Both the position numbers and the translations under genes were made by a program. Below the pieces are notes generated by a model. That model made no database searches and was not told the DNA's origin. It worked only from the letters and a program-made list of their open reading frames with translations. Shown one piece after another: positions 51,123 through 60,071 of a stretch of DNA of 60,071 nucleotides. How positions within the stretch are numbered: the first letter of the stretch is position 1; the number at the start of each line of letters is the position of its first letter. This stretch comes from Paraburkholderia piptadeniae (GTDB lineage Bacteria; Pseudomonadota; Gammaproteobacteria; Burkholderiales; Burkholderiaceae): the NCBI RefSeq assembly GCF_900007165.1, contig NZ_CYGY02000039.1:1-60071 (forward strand), given 5' to 3'.

Positions 51123-51740
51123 TTATCCCCTGTCGACCAGAGTCAGCGCTTCAGCGCTTACTCTGGTCCCATGCACGACGCTGCGGTCGACCAGAGTTAG
51201 CGCTTCAGCGCTTGCAGTGGTCCCATGTGCGCCAACGCGCTCGGCCAGAATCGGCGCCTCGCTCTCGTCCGATGCAACCTGATTGCGCACCGCTCCAGCC
51301 GCATCGTGAATCGCCGCGCGAATGCGCGTGTACGTCGCGCAACGGCAGATGTTGCCGCTCATCGCGGCGTCGATATCGGCATCAGTGGGCTTGGGGTTTT
51401 GCGCGAGCAGCGCGGCCGCGGACATGATCTGCCCGGACTGGCAGTAGCCGCACTGCGGCACCTGCAACTTGACCCATGCGGCCTGCACGGCCTTGGCCGG
51501 CTTGCCTTGCAGACCTTCGATCGTCGTGACATGGCGGCCTTCGACAGCCGACAGCGGCGTGATGCACGAGCGTATCGGCTGCCCTTCGAGATGGACCGTG
51601 CACGCGCCGCATTGCGCCATGCCGCAGCCGAACTTCGTCCCGTGCAGGCCCGCGACTTCGCGGATCGCCCATAGCAGCGGCATGTTGGGATCGGCGTCCA
51701 GTGTCGTGGACTTGCCGTTGAGAACCAAAGTGGTGGACAT
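51123..51740 (-). CDS. iorA: 2Fe-2S subunit of an isoquinoline 1-oxidoreductase-like enzyme, with repeat-derived tail
   Basis: A 205-residue iron-sulfur subunit. The plant-type cluster is KFGCGMAQCGACTVHL with a fourth Cys in SC; the second cluster is VPQCGYCQSGQIM and GNICRCATYTRI. The usual IorA ends at about residue 160. Here a ~45-residue tail follows, whose last 36 residues repeat an 18-residue unit twice (VHGT-SAEALTLVD). At DNA level this is a 54-bp tandem repeat with an internal palindrome. ATG 51740 follows CGGAG. The tail was probably gained by insertion of a repetitive palindromic element. Transcribed directly into iorB. Confidence 0.88.
   Translation of the reverse strand: MSTTLVLNGKSTTLDADPNMPLLWAIREVAGLHGTKFGCGMAQCGACTVHLEGQPIRSCITPLSAVEGRHVTTIEGLQGKPAKAVQAAWVKLQVPQCGYCQSGQIMSAAALLAQNPKPTDADIDAAMSGNICRCATYTRIRAAIHDAAGAVRNQVASDESEAPILAERVGAHGTTASAEALTLVDRSVVHGTRVSAEALTLVDRG
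51132..51239. repeat. 54-bp tandem palindromic repeat at the iorA 3' end
   Basis: Two units (51132-51185 and 51186-51239) each start GTCGACCAGAG and contain an imperfect 34-bp palindrome: GACCAGAGT (51135-51143), AGCGCT-TC-AGCGCT, then ACTCTGGTC (51160-51168). Copy 2 has a degenerate right arm. Together they encode the two SAEALTLVD segments. The layout is that of REP/BIME-like elements, here inside a coding region. Confidence 0.8.
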
Positions 51741-52073
51741 CAATGACTCCGAGTGTGGTTCGGGTTCTGACCGTTCGTGCGCATTGCGTGGCGTTTCCCG
51801 ACGATTCGCGGCCCGCGGCATACGGCGGGAGAACTGCGGCGAAGCGCTCGCTGCGATTGCCCGTGCTTTCACGGCCACGGCGCGCGGGGCGCTGGCGACG
51901 CAATGGGAACCTGTGGAGTGTGGCTCAAAGCGAGCGCTTTCTGTTATTCGGAAACTCTGGAAGTCTTGCCTAATCCTGCGCGACCGTTCGTCGGCCGGCG
52001 CGATGCGGGAGGCGTATATTCGCCGTATGGCGCGTCGATTCCGTCATGATCCCGACGATCAGGAGAGCCGCCG

Positions 52074-52748
52074 ATGAACAATCGATCGAGGAAGTGCTCG
52101 CTCGCGGCCATCTGGCTCTGTGCATTCGCGTCGGTGGGAATCGCGCAGGAAGCGCGCGTGATGTCCGGGGCGACGGCCGTTTATGTCTCCGACTTCGAAC
52201 TCGATGCGGCCAACGTTACGCCGGACCAAAGCCGGCTGAGCAGGGCGCGTCGCCTTGCAGGCAGCGTGTCGCCACTGCACCTGACACAGCAGGACCCGCA
52301 GGCGAAGTCCCGGCAGATCGTAGCCGAGATGTCCGATACCCTGATTGCCGATTTGCGGAGCAAAGGCGTCGATGCGCGCCATCTTCCCGGCGGCGCCGAA
52401 GTGCCTGCCCAAGGCTTGCTGGTGCGCGGCGTATTCCTGAGCGTGGACGAGGGCAATCGCGTGCGGCGCGCCGTGGTGGGCTTCGGCGCGGGACAAGGCA
52501 AGATCGAACTCGCGATCGCAATCGATGCGTTGCCCAATCCGACGCCGCAACCGCTTTATCAGGAGATTGAAGGTCAGTCGGGCAAGCATGCGCCGGGTGC
52601 GATGGTCAAGCTCAATCCCTATGTGGCAGCGGCAAGGTATGTGATGGCGGGCAACGACGAGAAGGCAAACATCAAAGAGGTTGCGGGACAGGTTGCCGAT
52701 GCTGTCGTCGCGCGAATGAAAGGGCATGCCGAAGCGCCGCAGCAGTGA
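52074..52748 (+). CDS. DUF4410 domain-containing exported protein
   Basis: A 224-residue protein. Residues 1-25 form a signal peptide (FASVGIAQ/E). The DUF4410 pattern is visible: VYVSDFELDA after the N-terminus, LRSKGVDARHLPG, then GLLVRGVFLSVDEGNRVRRA and VVGFGAGQGKIELAI. Relatives are lipoproteins or periplasmic proteins; no lipobox cysteine is present here. GGAGAGCCGCCG precedes the ATG at 7 nt. It lies between divergent iorA and the convergent fuconate dehydratase gene with a 27-bp gap. Function not known. Confidence 0.82.
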   Translation: MNNRSRKCSLAAIWLCAFASVGIAQEARVMSGATAVYVSDFELDAANVTPDQSRLSRARRLAGSVSPLHLTQQDPQAKSRQIVAEMSDTLIADLRSKGVDARHLPGGAEVPAQGLLVRGVFLSVDEGNRVRRAVVGFGAGQGKIELAIAIDALPNPTPQPLYQEIEGQSGKHAPGAMVKLNPYVAAARYVMAGNDEKANIKEVAGQVADAVVARMKGHAEAPQQ

Positions 52749-52775
52749 GCGGGGCGCTCCGGCTAACGCGGTTTC

Positions 52776-54074
52776 TCAGACTCGCCACGCCTCGCCGTCA
52801 GGAAAGACGTGCTTGTCGAGCGAGTCGGCCTTCATTTCGATGCTGTAGCCCGGGCGTTGCGGCGGCATGTAGTGTCCGTTGCGGATCACGACGGGATCGA
52901 CGAAGTGCTCGTGCAGATGATCGACGTATTCGAGCACGCGGTTTTCCAGCGAAGCCGACACGCAGATGTAGTCGAACAGCGAAATATGCTGGACGTACTC
53001 GCACAATCCGACGCCGCCCGCATGCGGACACACGGGCACGCCGAACTTCGCCGCCATCAGCAGCACGACGATTACCTCGTTCAGTCCGCCGAGGCGGCAG
53101 CTATCCACCTGACAAAAATCGATGGCCTGCGCCTGCAGCAACTGCTTGAACATCACGCGGTTGTGGCAATGCTCGCCCGTCGCGACGCCGATGGGATGAA
53201 GGCGCTGGCGGATCGCCGCGTGGCCGAGAATGTCGTCGGGGCTCGTCGGCTCTTCGATCCACCACGGGTCGAACTCCGCGAGACGCCGCATGTTCGCGAC
53301 GGCTTCATCGACGTCCCATACCTGATTCGCGTCCATCATCAGCTTCAGGTTCTCGCCGATCTCCTCGCGCAATATCCGCGCGCGCCGCACGTCCTCTTCG
53401 AGATTGCCGCCCACTTTCTGCTTGAAGTGCGTCCAGCCCTGCGCGACGCCTTCGCGCGCGAGCCGGCGGATCTTGTCGTCGTCGTAGCCGAGCCAGCCGG
53501 CCGACGTCGTGTACGCCGGATAGCCGTGCGCGAGCATTTCCTTTTCGCGCTCGCCTTTCGTGCTCGCGTGACGATGCAGCATCGCGATGGCTTCGTGCGG
53601 CGTGATCGCGTCCGTCACATAGCGGAAGTCGAGACAGCGCACGAGTTCTTCCGGGCTCATGTCGACGAGCAGCTTCCACACGGGCTTGCCTTCCGCCTTC
53701 GCCCACAGGTCCCACACCGCGTTCACGACGGCCGCCGTCGCCAGATGGATTGCGCCTTTATCCGGACCGATCCACCGTAACTGACTATCCGATGTCACCT
53801 CGCGCCAGAAAGCGCCCATGTTCGCGGCGATATCTTCGAGGCGCTTGCCGACGACGAGCGGCGCCAATGCATTGACGGCCGCCACGCAGATTTCATTGCC
53901 GCGTCCGATCGTGAACGTGAGGCCGTGACCCGCGAGCCTGTTCGGCGAATCGGTGTCGAGTGTGACGTAAGTAGCGGAGTAGTCCGGCGCGGCGTTCATC
54001 GCGTCGGAGCCATCGAGGGAACGCGAAGTGGGAAAGCGGATGTCCCGAACGGACAGCCTGGTGATCGTGGTCAT
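52776..54074 (-). CDS. L-fuconate dehydratase (enolase superfamily)
   Basis: A 432-residue mandelate-racemase-like enzyme that dehydrates L-fuconate to 2-keto-3-deoxy-L-fuconate. The N-terminal capping domain holds DSPNRLAGHGLTFTIGRGNE, which is typical of FucD/ENOSF1. The barrel carries the catalytic FKQKVGG, metal ligands in LMMDANQVWD, WWIEEPTSPDD and VATGEHCHNR, and CPHAGGVGLCEYVQH. GGAGG lies 8 nt ahead of ATG 54074; the longer frame has no support. It is divergent from a GntR regulator with sugar ABC genes beyond, which supports a role in L-fucose or a related sugar-acid route. Related acid-sugar dehydratases remain possible. Confidence 0.88.
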   Translation of the reverse strand: MTTITRLSVRDIRFPTSRSLDGSDAMNAAPDYSATYVTLDTDSPNRLAGHGLTFTIGRGNEICVAAVNALAPLVVGKRLEDIAANMGAFWREVTSDSQLRWIGPDKGAIHLATAAVVNAVWDLWAKAEGKPVWKLLVDMSPEELVRCLDFRYVTDAITPHEAIAMLHRHASTKGEREKEMLAHGYPAYTTSAGWLGYDDDKIRRLAREGVAQGWTHFKQKVGGNLEEDVRRARILREEIGENLKLMMDANQVWDVDEAVANMRRLAEFDPWWIEEPTSPDDILGHAAIRQRLHPIGVATGEHCHNRVMFKQLLQAQAIDFCQVDSCRLGGLNEVIVVLLMAAKFGVPVCPHAGGVGLCEYVQHISLFDYICVSASLENRVLEYVDHLHEHFVDPVVIRNGHYMPPQRPGYSIEMKADSLDKHVFPDGEAWRV

Positions 54075-54208
54075 CTGAGCAACCTCCGGGGGGCGATGGC
54101 TATCGGCTTCCGTCTGCGAAGAAAGACGGACCGGCTCGTGCATGCAAGCGCCACGTAAGCACCCGATAAGGGAAATCACCGAGCGTATTCACTAAGCGTT
54201 TGCACGCG

Positions 54209-54242
54209 TTGACAACACTTCATTCACTTCCTAGCATGCTAG
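54209..54242 (+). promoter_or_regulatory. Promoter with overlapping operator for the GntR regulator
   Basis: TTGACA (54209-54214) and TAGCAT (54232-54237) are spaced by 17 bp. The -10 lies inside a 12-bp palindrome CTAGCATGCTAG (54231-54242). A repressor bound there would block the promoter, so autoregulation by the GntR protein is likely. This promoter also rules out a translational start before ~54244. Confidence 0.55.
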
Positions 54243-54268
54243 CATGTCTTAGGGAAATCAAGCGCGCC

Positions 54269-54997
54269 GTGAGCACTTCATCCGATGCAGCGAGTGCCGT
54301 CAGTAATCCATATGACGCATTGCCGAAGATCAGGGGCGGCGAGCGGGGCAGCCTGACCGACGCGGTCGAACAGGCGCTGAGAGAAGCGATCGTGACGCTG
54401 GTGCTGGAACCGGGGATGATGATCGACAAGATTGCTGTCTGCGACCGGATGGGCGTATCGCGCTTTCCGGTTTCCGCTGCGTTGGCAAGGCTCGCGCATG
54501 CGGGCCTCGTCGAAGTGCTTCCGCAGCGCGGCACGCGCGTCAAGCCGATCGCGCTCGACGACATCCGTCAGCATCTGTTCATCCGTAGCGCGCTCGAAGT
54601 CGAGACCGTGCGCGATGTCGCGCTGATGCACGACAAGGCGACGCTCGATGCACTGGCAATCAATCTCGACGAGCAGCGCAAAGCAGTCAAGAGTGGCGAA
54701 CGTCTCGCGTTTCATGTACTCGATCTGGCTTTTCACGAAGTCCTGCTCGACGCCGTCAATCTGCCGCGAGTGAAGGAAATCGTCGCGGTGTCGCGCAATG
54801 CACTCGATCGCGCGAGGCAATTGCTCGCGAGTCCCGAGCGGCTCGTGCATACGCTCGAGGAGCACGAGATCATCTTCGAAGCGATTCGCGGCGGAAAGGC
54901 CGACGCGGCGGCGAAAGCGATGCACGGTCATCTGGATCAGGTGGTTGCGGAGCTGCGCCGGTCCGCGAAGGAAAGGCCGGATCTTTTTGGGCCGTAA
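54269..54997 (+). CDS. GntR-family regulator with FCD domain
   Basis: A 242-residue repressor-type regulator. The N-terminal winged helix reads LTDAVEQALREAIVTLVLEPG, then VCDRMGVSRFPVSAALARLA and VEVLPQRGTRVKP; the FCD effector domain follows with RSALEVETVRDVAL and metal-ligand-like residues DLAFHEVLLDA, EEHEIIFEAI and HLDQVV. I prefer the GTG at 54269 (TTAGGGAAAT upstream): a TTG at 54200 would lie before the promoter described above. It is divergent from the fuconate dehydratase gene and upstream of the sugar ABC genes, so it should control both. Confidence 0.87.
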   Translation: MSTSSDAASAVSNPYDALPKIRGGERGSLTDAVEQALREAIVTLVLEPGMMIDKIAVCDRMGVSRFPVSAALARLAHAGLVEVLPQRGTRVKPIALDDIRQHLFIRSALEVETVRDVALMHDKATLDALAINLDEQRKAVKSGERLAFHVLDLAFHEVLLDAVNLPRVKEIVAVSRNALDRARQLLASPERLVHTLEEHEIIFEAIRGGKADAAAKAMHGHLDQVVAELRRSAKERPDLFGP

Positions 54998-55223
54998 CGA
55001 CTCACACGATGACGAATCCGCGCACCTGAACGACTTTTATGCAGCGCCAAAGCTCGCTGCATGGGATCAAGGGGGTCCCGGCAATGTGTCTGGCTTCTCA
55101 TGTTGTTTCCAGTCCTGAAAGACAACGACGACCAGCGCTTCTTCCGTCCGCTTCGCGCGACGAGGCCATTGCCCGTCGCGCCGGAGCCGGCGGCCGTCAG
55201 CTATTTGTCGGCAGGTCAGCGTC

Positions 55224-56735
<1,512 letters not shown>

Positions 56736-56754
56736 TCCTCAAGAGGTCAAGTAC

Positions 56755-57783
56755 ATGACACAGCCATCGGATACTGCAGCGCTGTCCAACGAAAGACGAA
56801 CGTCGGGTCTGAGAGCCCGTGTCTTTTCGCCGACTGCCCTGCAAAAGCTGCTCGCCTTCACGAGCCTGATCCTGTTGCTGATCTTCTTCAGCTTCGCTTC
56901 GCCCGCATTCATGCAGATGGACAACATCCTCGGCATTTTGCAGGCGACGGCCGTCAACGGTGTGCTGGCGATCGCGAGCACGTTCGTCATCATCACAGGG
57001 GGCATCGATCTGTCCGTCGGCACGTTGATGACCTTTACCGCCGTCATTTGCGGCGTGTTTCTCACGTACTGGCATTTGCCGATGTGGATCGGCGTGGTCG
57101 CCGCAATTGCAACGGGTGCCGTCTGCGGAACCGTATCGGGCACGCTGACCGCGAAAATGAAGATCCCGCCGTTCATCGCGACGCTAGGCATGATGCTGTT
57201 GCTGAAAGGCCTTTCGCTCGTCGTGTCCTCCGACCAGCCAATCTATTTCACCGACACCGAGAACTTCTACATGATTTCGCAGGACTCGCTGATCGGCTAT
57301 TTCCTGCCCAGCGTGCCCGTGCCGAATGCAGTGCTGATCCTCTTCGCTCTTGCGATCGCGAGTTCGATCGCGCTCAATCGCACGGCGCTTGGCCGCTATA
57401 CGTTTGCGCTCGGAAGCAATGAAGAGGCCGTGCGTCTTTCCGGCGTGAACGTGGACCGCTGGAAGATCGCGATCTACAGCGTGGGCGGCGCGATTTGCGG
57501 CGTCGCCGGACTGCTTATTGCGTCGCGCCTGAACTCGGCGCAGCCGGCGCTGGGCCAAGGCTACGAACTCGAAGCGATCGCCGCCGTCGTCATCGGCGGC
57601 ACTTCGCTTAGCGGCGGCTCGGGCACGATACTGGGCACGATCATCGGTGCATTCATCATGAGCGTGCTGACCAACGGGCTGCGCATCATGTCGGTTGCCC
57701 AGGAATGGCAGATCGTGGTGACGGGGCTCATTATCATTCTCGCGGTCTACGCTGATATCCTGCGACGCAAGAAGGCCGGATGA
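56755..57783 (+). CDS. Sugar ABC transporter permease (RbsC-type)
   Basis: A 342-residue permease with about ten hydrophobic segments. The RbsC hallmark segments are IITGGIDLSVGTLMTFTAVI, the ALGSNEEAVRLSGVNVDRWK loop and AVVIGGTSLSGGSGTI with the following LGTIIGAFIMSVL. A polar N-terminus of ~30 residues precedes the first helix. AAGAGGT lies 7 nt before the ATG; the gap after the ATPase is 19 bp. It forms the homodimeric pore of the transporter. Confidence 0.92.
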   Translation: MTQPSDTAALSNERRTSGLRARVFSPTALQKLLAFTSLILLLIFFSFASPAFMQMDNILGILQATAVNGVLAIASTFVIITGGIDLSVGTLMTFTAVICGVFLTYWHLPMWIGVVAAIATGAVCGTVSGTLTAKMKIPPFIATLGMMLLLKGLSLVVSSDQPIYFTDTENFYMISQDSLIGYFLPSVPVPNAVLILFALAIASSIALNRTALGRYTFALGSNEEAVRLSGVNVDRWKIAIYSVGGAICGVAGLLIASRLNSAQPALGQGYELEAIAAVVIGGTSLSGGSGTILGTIIGAFIMSVLTNGLRIMSVAQEWQIVVTGLIIILAVYADILRRKKAG

Positions 57784-57879
57784 CATAGTACGGGGCAAGA
57801 TCAAGAAGGGGAGCACGCAGCGCGTAGAGGCTCCCTCAACGGCTGGAGGTTGATGGCCTACCTTAGGAGGAGAAACCCC

Positions 57880-58821
57880 ATGTTGAAAAGAAGACTCATC
57901 AGTATCGCGATCGGTGTCGGTGCGCTAGCTGGCGCGACCAGTCTTGCGTATGCGGACGAGCCATATATTCCGCTCATCTCGAAGGGCTTTCAGCACCAGT
58001 TCTGGCAAGCCGTGAAATCCGGCGCGGAACAGGCTGCGAAGGAGCAGAACGTCAGGATCACCTTCGAGGGTCCGGAAACGGAAGCGATGGTCGACAAGCA
58101 GATCGACATGCTCTCGGCCGCGCTCGCGAAGAAACCTCAGGCGCTCGGCATTGCCGCGCTCGACAGCAAGGCGGCCATTCCGCTGCTCAAGCGCGCGCAG
58201 TCAAGCAAGATCCCCGTCATCGCGTTCGACTCGGGCGTCGACAGCAACATCCCGTTGACGACCTGCGCGACGGACAACCTTGCGGCCGCCGCGCTCGCCG
58301 CCGACAAGATGGCCGAGATGATCGGCAATTCGGGCGAGGTCGGAGTGATCGTGCACGACCAGACGAGCCGCACGGGTATCGACCGCCGCGACGGCTTTCT
58401 CAACGAGATGAAGACGAAGCATCCTGGCGTCAAGATCGTCTCGGTCCAGTATGGCGGTGGCGATCACTTGAAGTCGGCGGAGATTGCCAAGGCGATGATT
58501 CAGGCCAACCCGAATATCAAGGGCATTTTCGGCGCGAACGAAGGCTCGGCGGAAGGCGCGGCAATCGGCGTCAAGGAATCGGGCAAGAAACTCGTGCTGA
58601 TCGGCTACGACTCGGGCAAGGAGCAAAAAGAGGACATCACGTCGGGCCTGATGGCGGGCGCGATCACGCAGAACCCGATCGGGATCGGCAAATGCGTCGT
58701 CGACTCTGCGGTGAAGGCGTTGAAAGGCGAGAAGCTGCCGAAGAAAGTCGACACGGGGTACTACTGGTACGACAAGAGCAATATGAACGACCCGAAGATT
58801 TCCGCAGTGCTGTATGACTGA
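57880..58821 (+). CDS. Sugar ABC transporter substrate-binding protein (RbsB-like)
   Basis: A 313-residue periplasmic binding protein of the LacI/RbsB fold. Signal peptide 1-~26 (SLAYA/D). Ligand-lobe segments are PLISKGFQHQFWQAVKSGAEQAAKEQ, the IPVIAFDSGVDS strand and GIFGANEGSAEGAAIGVKE, then IGYDSGKEQKEDI. Ribose-type binders have an aromatic pair in the first lobe that is replaced by FQHQFW here, so the sugar is likely not ribose. AGGAGG precedes ATG 57880; the longer frame to 57850 is discarded. It ends in a strong terminator. The fuconate dehydratase nearby suggests L-fucose or a similar sugar. Confidence 0.92.
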   Translation: MLKRRLISIAIGVGALAGATSLAYADEPYIPLISKGFQHQFWQAVKSGAEQAAKEQNVRITFEGPETEAMVDKQIDMLSAALAKKPQALGIAALDSKAAIPLLKRAQSSKIPVIAFDSGVDSNIPLTTCATDNLAAAALAADKMAEMIGNSGEVGVIVHDQTSRTGIDRRDGFLNEMKTKHPGVKIVSVQYGGGDHLKSAEIAKAMIQANPNIKGIFGANEGSAEGAAIGVKESGKKLVLIGYDSGKEQKEDITSGLMAGAITQNPIGIGKCVVDSAVKALKGEKLPKKVDTGYYWYDKSNMNDPKISAVLYD

Positions 58822-58847
58822 TGCGCGCCGGTAGTGCGTTCTGAGAG

Positions 58848-58879
58848 AGAGGAAGGGCTGCGGCCCTTCCTCTTTTTTT
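58848..58879. terminator. Rho-independent terminator of the sugar ABC operon
   Basis: AGAGGAAGGGC (58848-58858) pairs perfectly with GCCCTTCCTCT (58863-58873) around TGCG, and seven T residues follow (58873-58879). This is the clearest terminator in the window. Confidence 0.92.
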
Positions 58880-58896
58880 CGTCTGAGGGCCAGGCG

Positions 58897-59985
58897 TTAT
58901 GACTCGGCTTTTGCGTAGTGCCTGTCGGGAATCACGACGATGTTGCCCACGAAGCGCTTCGACATGAACTGCGTTTGCGCTTCATGAAACTGCGACAACG
59001 GCCAGGTCGCGGCCAGAATCGGCTTGATCGTGCCGGCCTCGATATAGTGGAGCACGCGTTTGAACGCGCCGCGCGTGCCTTGTGAAGAGCCGTTCAGCTG
59101 AAGCTGCTTCAGATACATCGTGCGCAAGTCGAGTTGCACGACGGGCCCGGCGATCGCGCCCGCCGTCGTGTAGCGTCCTTCCGGGCGCAGCACGTTCAGC
59201 AGCTTTCCGAACAGCGCACCGCCGACGAGATCGGCAACGACATCGATAGGCCGGCCATCTGTCATTCGTGCGACGTCCGCGGCGAAGTCCTCGGTGTCGC
59301 GAAGCATCACGCCTTCTGCGCCGAGCTTGAGCACGGCCTCCTCCTTGCCCTTGCTGACGACGGCATAAGGAATCGCTCCGCGCGCGCGGCACAGTTGAAT
59401 GATGCCGGAGCCGACGCCGCCGGAAGCGCCCGTAATCAGCACCGTTTCGCCGCTCTTGACCGCGGCCCGCTCGATCATCTGTTCGCCAGTGTGGTATGCG
59501 CACCAGAACGTAGCGAGTTCTGCATCGGTGTATTGCGAGTCGACGCGATGCGCGTTCTCTGCGGGCACCACTGTGTATTCGGCGTAGCCGCCGTCGCGAC
59601 CGTGACCGATGTAGTCGATATCGGCGAGGCTGTCGTCGTCGCGGTTGTAGATCGACGCGTCGACGATCACACGTTCTCCGATGCGCGCGTCGCTGACTCC
59701 GCGTCCGACAGCAACCACCCGGCCGACGATGTCTGCCCCCTGAATGCGCGGGAACGTCAGCGTCGAGCGGCCGCGACGCCAGGTGGAGACGGCCTGTGGA
59801 TCGTCGTCCGTGCCATACGCGCCCTGGCGAACCCATACGTCGGTATTGTTCAACCCGCAAGCCGTGACTTCGAGCAGCACTTCGCCCGCATTGCAGGAGG
59901 GAACAGGCACGTCGTCGCGATACACAAGCTTGTCGAGTCCTCCGTGAGCGGTGAGCACGATCGCCTTCATTGTCTTTGGAAGCAT
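58897..59985 (-). CDS. Medium-chain zinc-type alcohol dehydrogenase / quinone oxidoreductase family
   Basis: A 362-residue MDR protein. MKAIVLTAHGGLDKLVYRDD starts the GroES-like domain; TACGLNNTDVWVRQGAYG replaces the zinc-ligand Cys-His pattern seen in true alcohol dehydrogenases, so it leans to the QOR/CurA-like side. The nucleotide site is VLITGASGGVGSGIIQLCRA, with ATFWCAYHTGEQMIERA before it. AGAGGAGAACC precedes ATG 59985; a longer frame to 60033 is not needed. It is convergent with the sugar ABC operon and may be followed upstream by another leftward gene ending at 60047. Substrate unknown. Confidence 0.86.
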   Translation of the reverse strand: MLPKTMKAIVLTAHGGLDKLVYRDDVPVPSCNAGEVLLEVTACGLNNTDVWVRQGAYGTDDDPQAVSTWRRGRSTLTFPRIQGADIVGRVVAVGRGVSDARIGERVIVDASIYNRDDDSLADIDYIGHGRDGGYAEYTVVPAENAHRVDSQYTDAELATFWCAYHTGEQMIERAAVKSGETVLITGASGGVGSGIIQLCRARGAIPYAVVSKGKEEAVLKLGAEGVMLRDTEDFAADVARMTDGRPIDVVADLVGGALFGKLLNVLRPEGRYTTAGAIAGPVVQLDLRTMYLKQLQLNGSSQGTRGAFKRVLHYIEAGTIKPILAATWPLSQFHEAQTQFMSKRFVGNIVVIPDRHYAKAES

Positions 59986-60046
59986 GGTTCTCCTCTTGGC
60001 GTTGGCGGATGCGCGGCGCGATTGCGCCTGCATCCGGGCTACCGCT

Positions 60047-60071
60047 TTATGGCTTGATGAACAGCTTGCGC
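60047..60071 (-). CDS. C-terminal end of a further leftward gene (partial)
   Basis: At the right edge the minus strand reads codons for RKLFIKP followed by TAA (60049-60047), 61 bp upstream of the dehydrogenase start. The spacing suits an operon partner transcribed in the same direction. Seven codons are too few to name a family or to prove a gene. Confidence 0.3.

Noticed and set aside
54200..54268. Upstream TTG start for the GntR regulator
   Set aside because: It lies before the promoter and the operator palindrome would become coding sequence; GTG 54269 with a ribosome binding site is better.

Overview
The window reads as chromosomal DNA of a Burkholderiaceae bacterium, most probably Paraburkholderia or a close relative. 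The support is the GC-rich, strongly biased codon use, two classical Burkholderia-type trimeric porins, a class I PHA synthase with a PhaJ-like hydratase, the DUF3300/DUF2950 pair, an IorAB-type molybdenum hydroxylase and a wealth of small-molecule catabolic transporters. I saw no rRNA, tRNA, CRISPR array, IS element or phage gene. Genus is an inference from gene content, not from a marker gene.

Layout. (1) 1-6900: the first codons of a ProP-like symporter, a 0.75 kb gap with a possible gene remnant, then a five-gene unit with a GltI-like binding protein, two polar amino-acid permeases, an ATPase and a Zn-dependent N-carbamoyl-amino-acid/allantoate-type amidohydrolase, followed by an MHS-family transporter. 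(2) 6990-13817: a large MscS-type channel, then DUF3300, DUF2950, an unknown exported protein and a BamE/SmpA-like lipoprotein. (3) 13876-25145: an arginine/ornithine island. Ornithine decarboxylase, a PotE antiporter fused to a periplasmic binding domain, and AdiA-type arginine decarboxylase run leftward; arginine deiminase, ornithine carbamoyltransferase and carbamate kinase run rightward; an 889 bp control region lies between. (4) 25195-34754: an AraC regulator divergent from an operon of BKACE, MFS transporter, quinone oxidoreductase, TauD dioxygenase, RBBP9-like hydrolase, Rieske protein and acyl-CoA ligase, ending in a porin. (5) 34787-40703: small exported and membrane proteins, a frameshifted TerC gene and an MltF-like lytic transglycosylase. 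(6) 41149-48791: a second porin, phaC with phaJ, a DUF1330 protein, an esterase and an unusual AAA+ ATPase. (7) 48927-52748: IorBA and a DUF4410 protein. (8) 52776-60071: L-fuconate dehydratase, a GntR regulator, a sugar ABC transporter and a medium-chain dehydrogenase, probably for L-fucose or a similar deoxy sugar.

How the genes work together. The arginine island joins both proton-consuming decarboxylases to the ATP-yielding deiminase pathway, with one antiporter serving the whole set; no arcD exchanger is present. The PotE-binding-protein fusion is the most striking protein in the window. The BKACE operon has the logic of an oxidise, cleave and CoA-activate pathway for a beta-keto acid whose substrate I cannot name. 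Other points worth following are a 54-bp tandem palindromic repeat that forms the C-terminal tail of IorA, a TerC gene split by two extra bases, a perfect 12-bp hairpin in the speF leader, a 20-bp palindrome in the porin/mltF gap and a 59-codon ORF with a good ribosome binding site.
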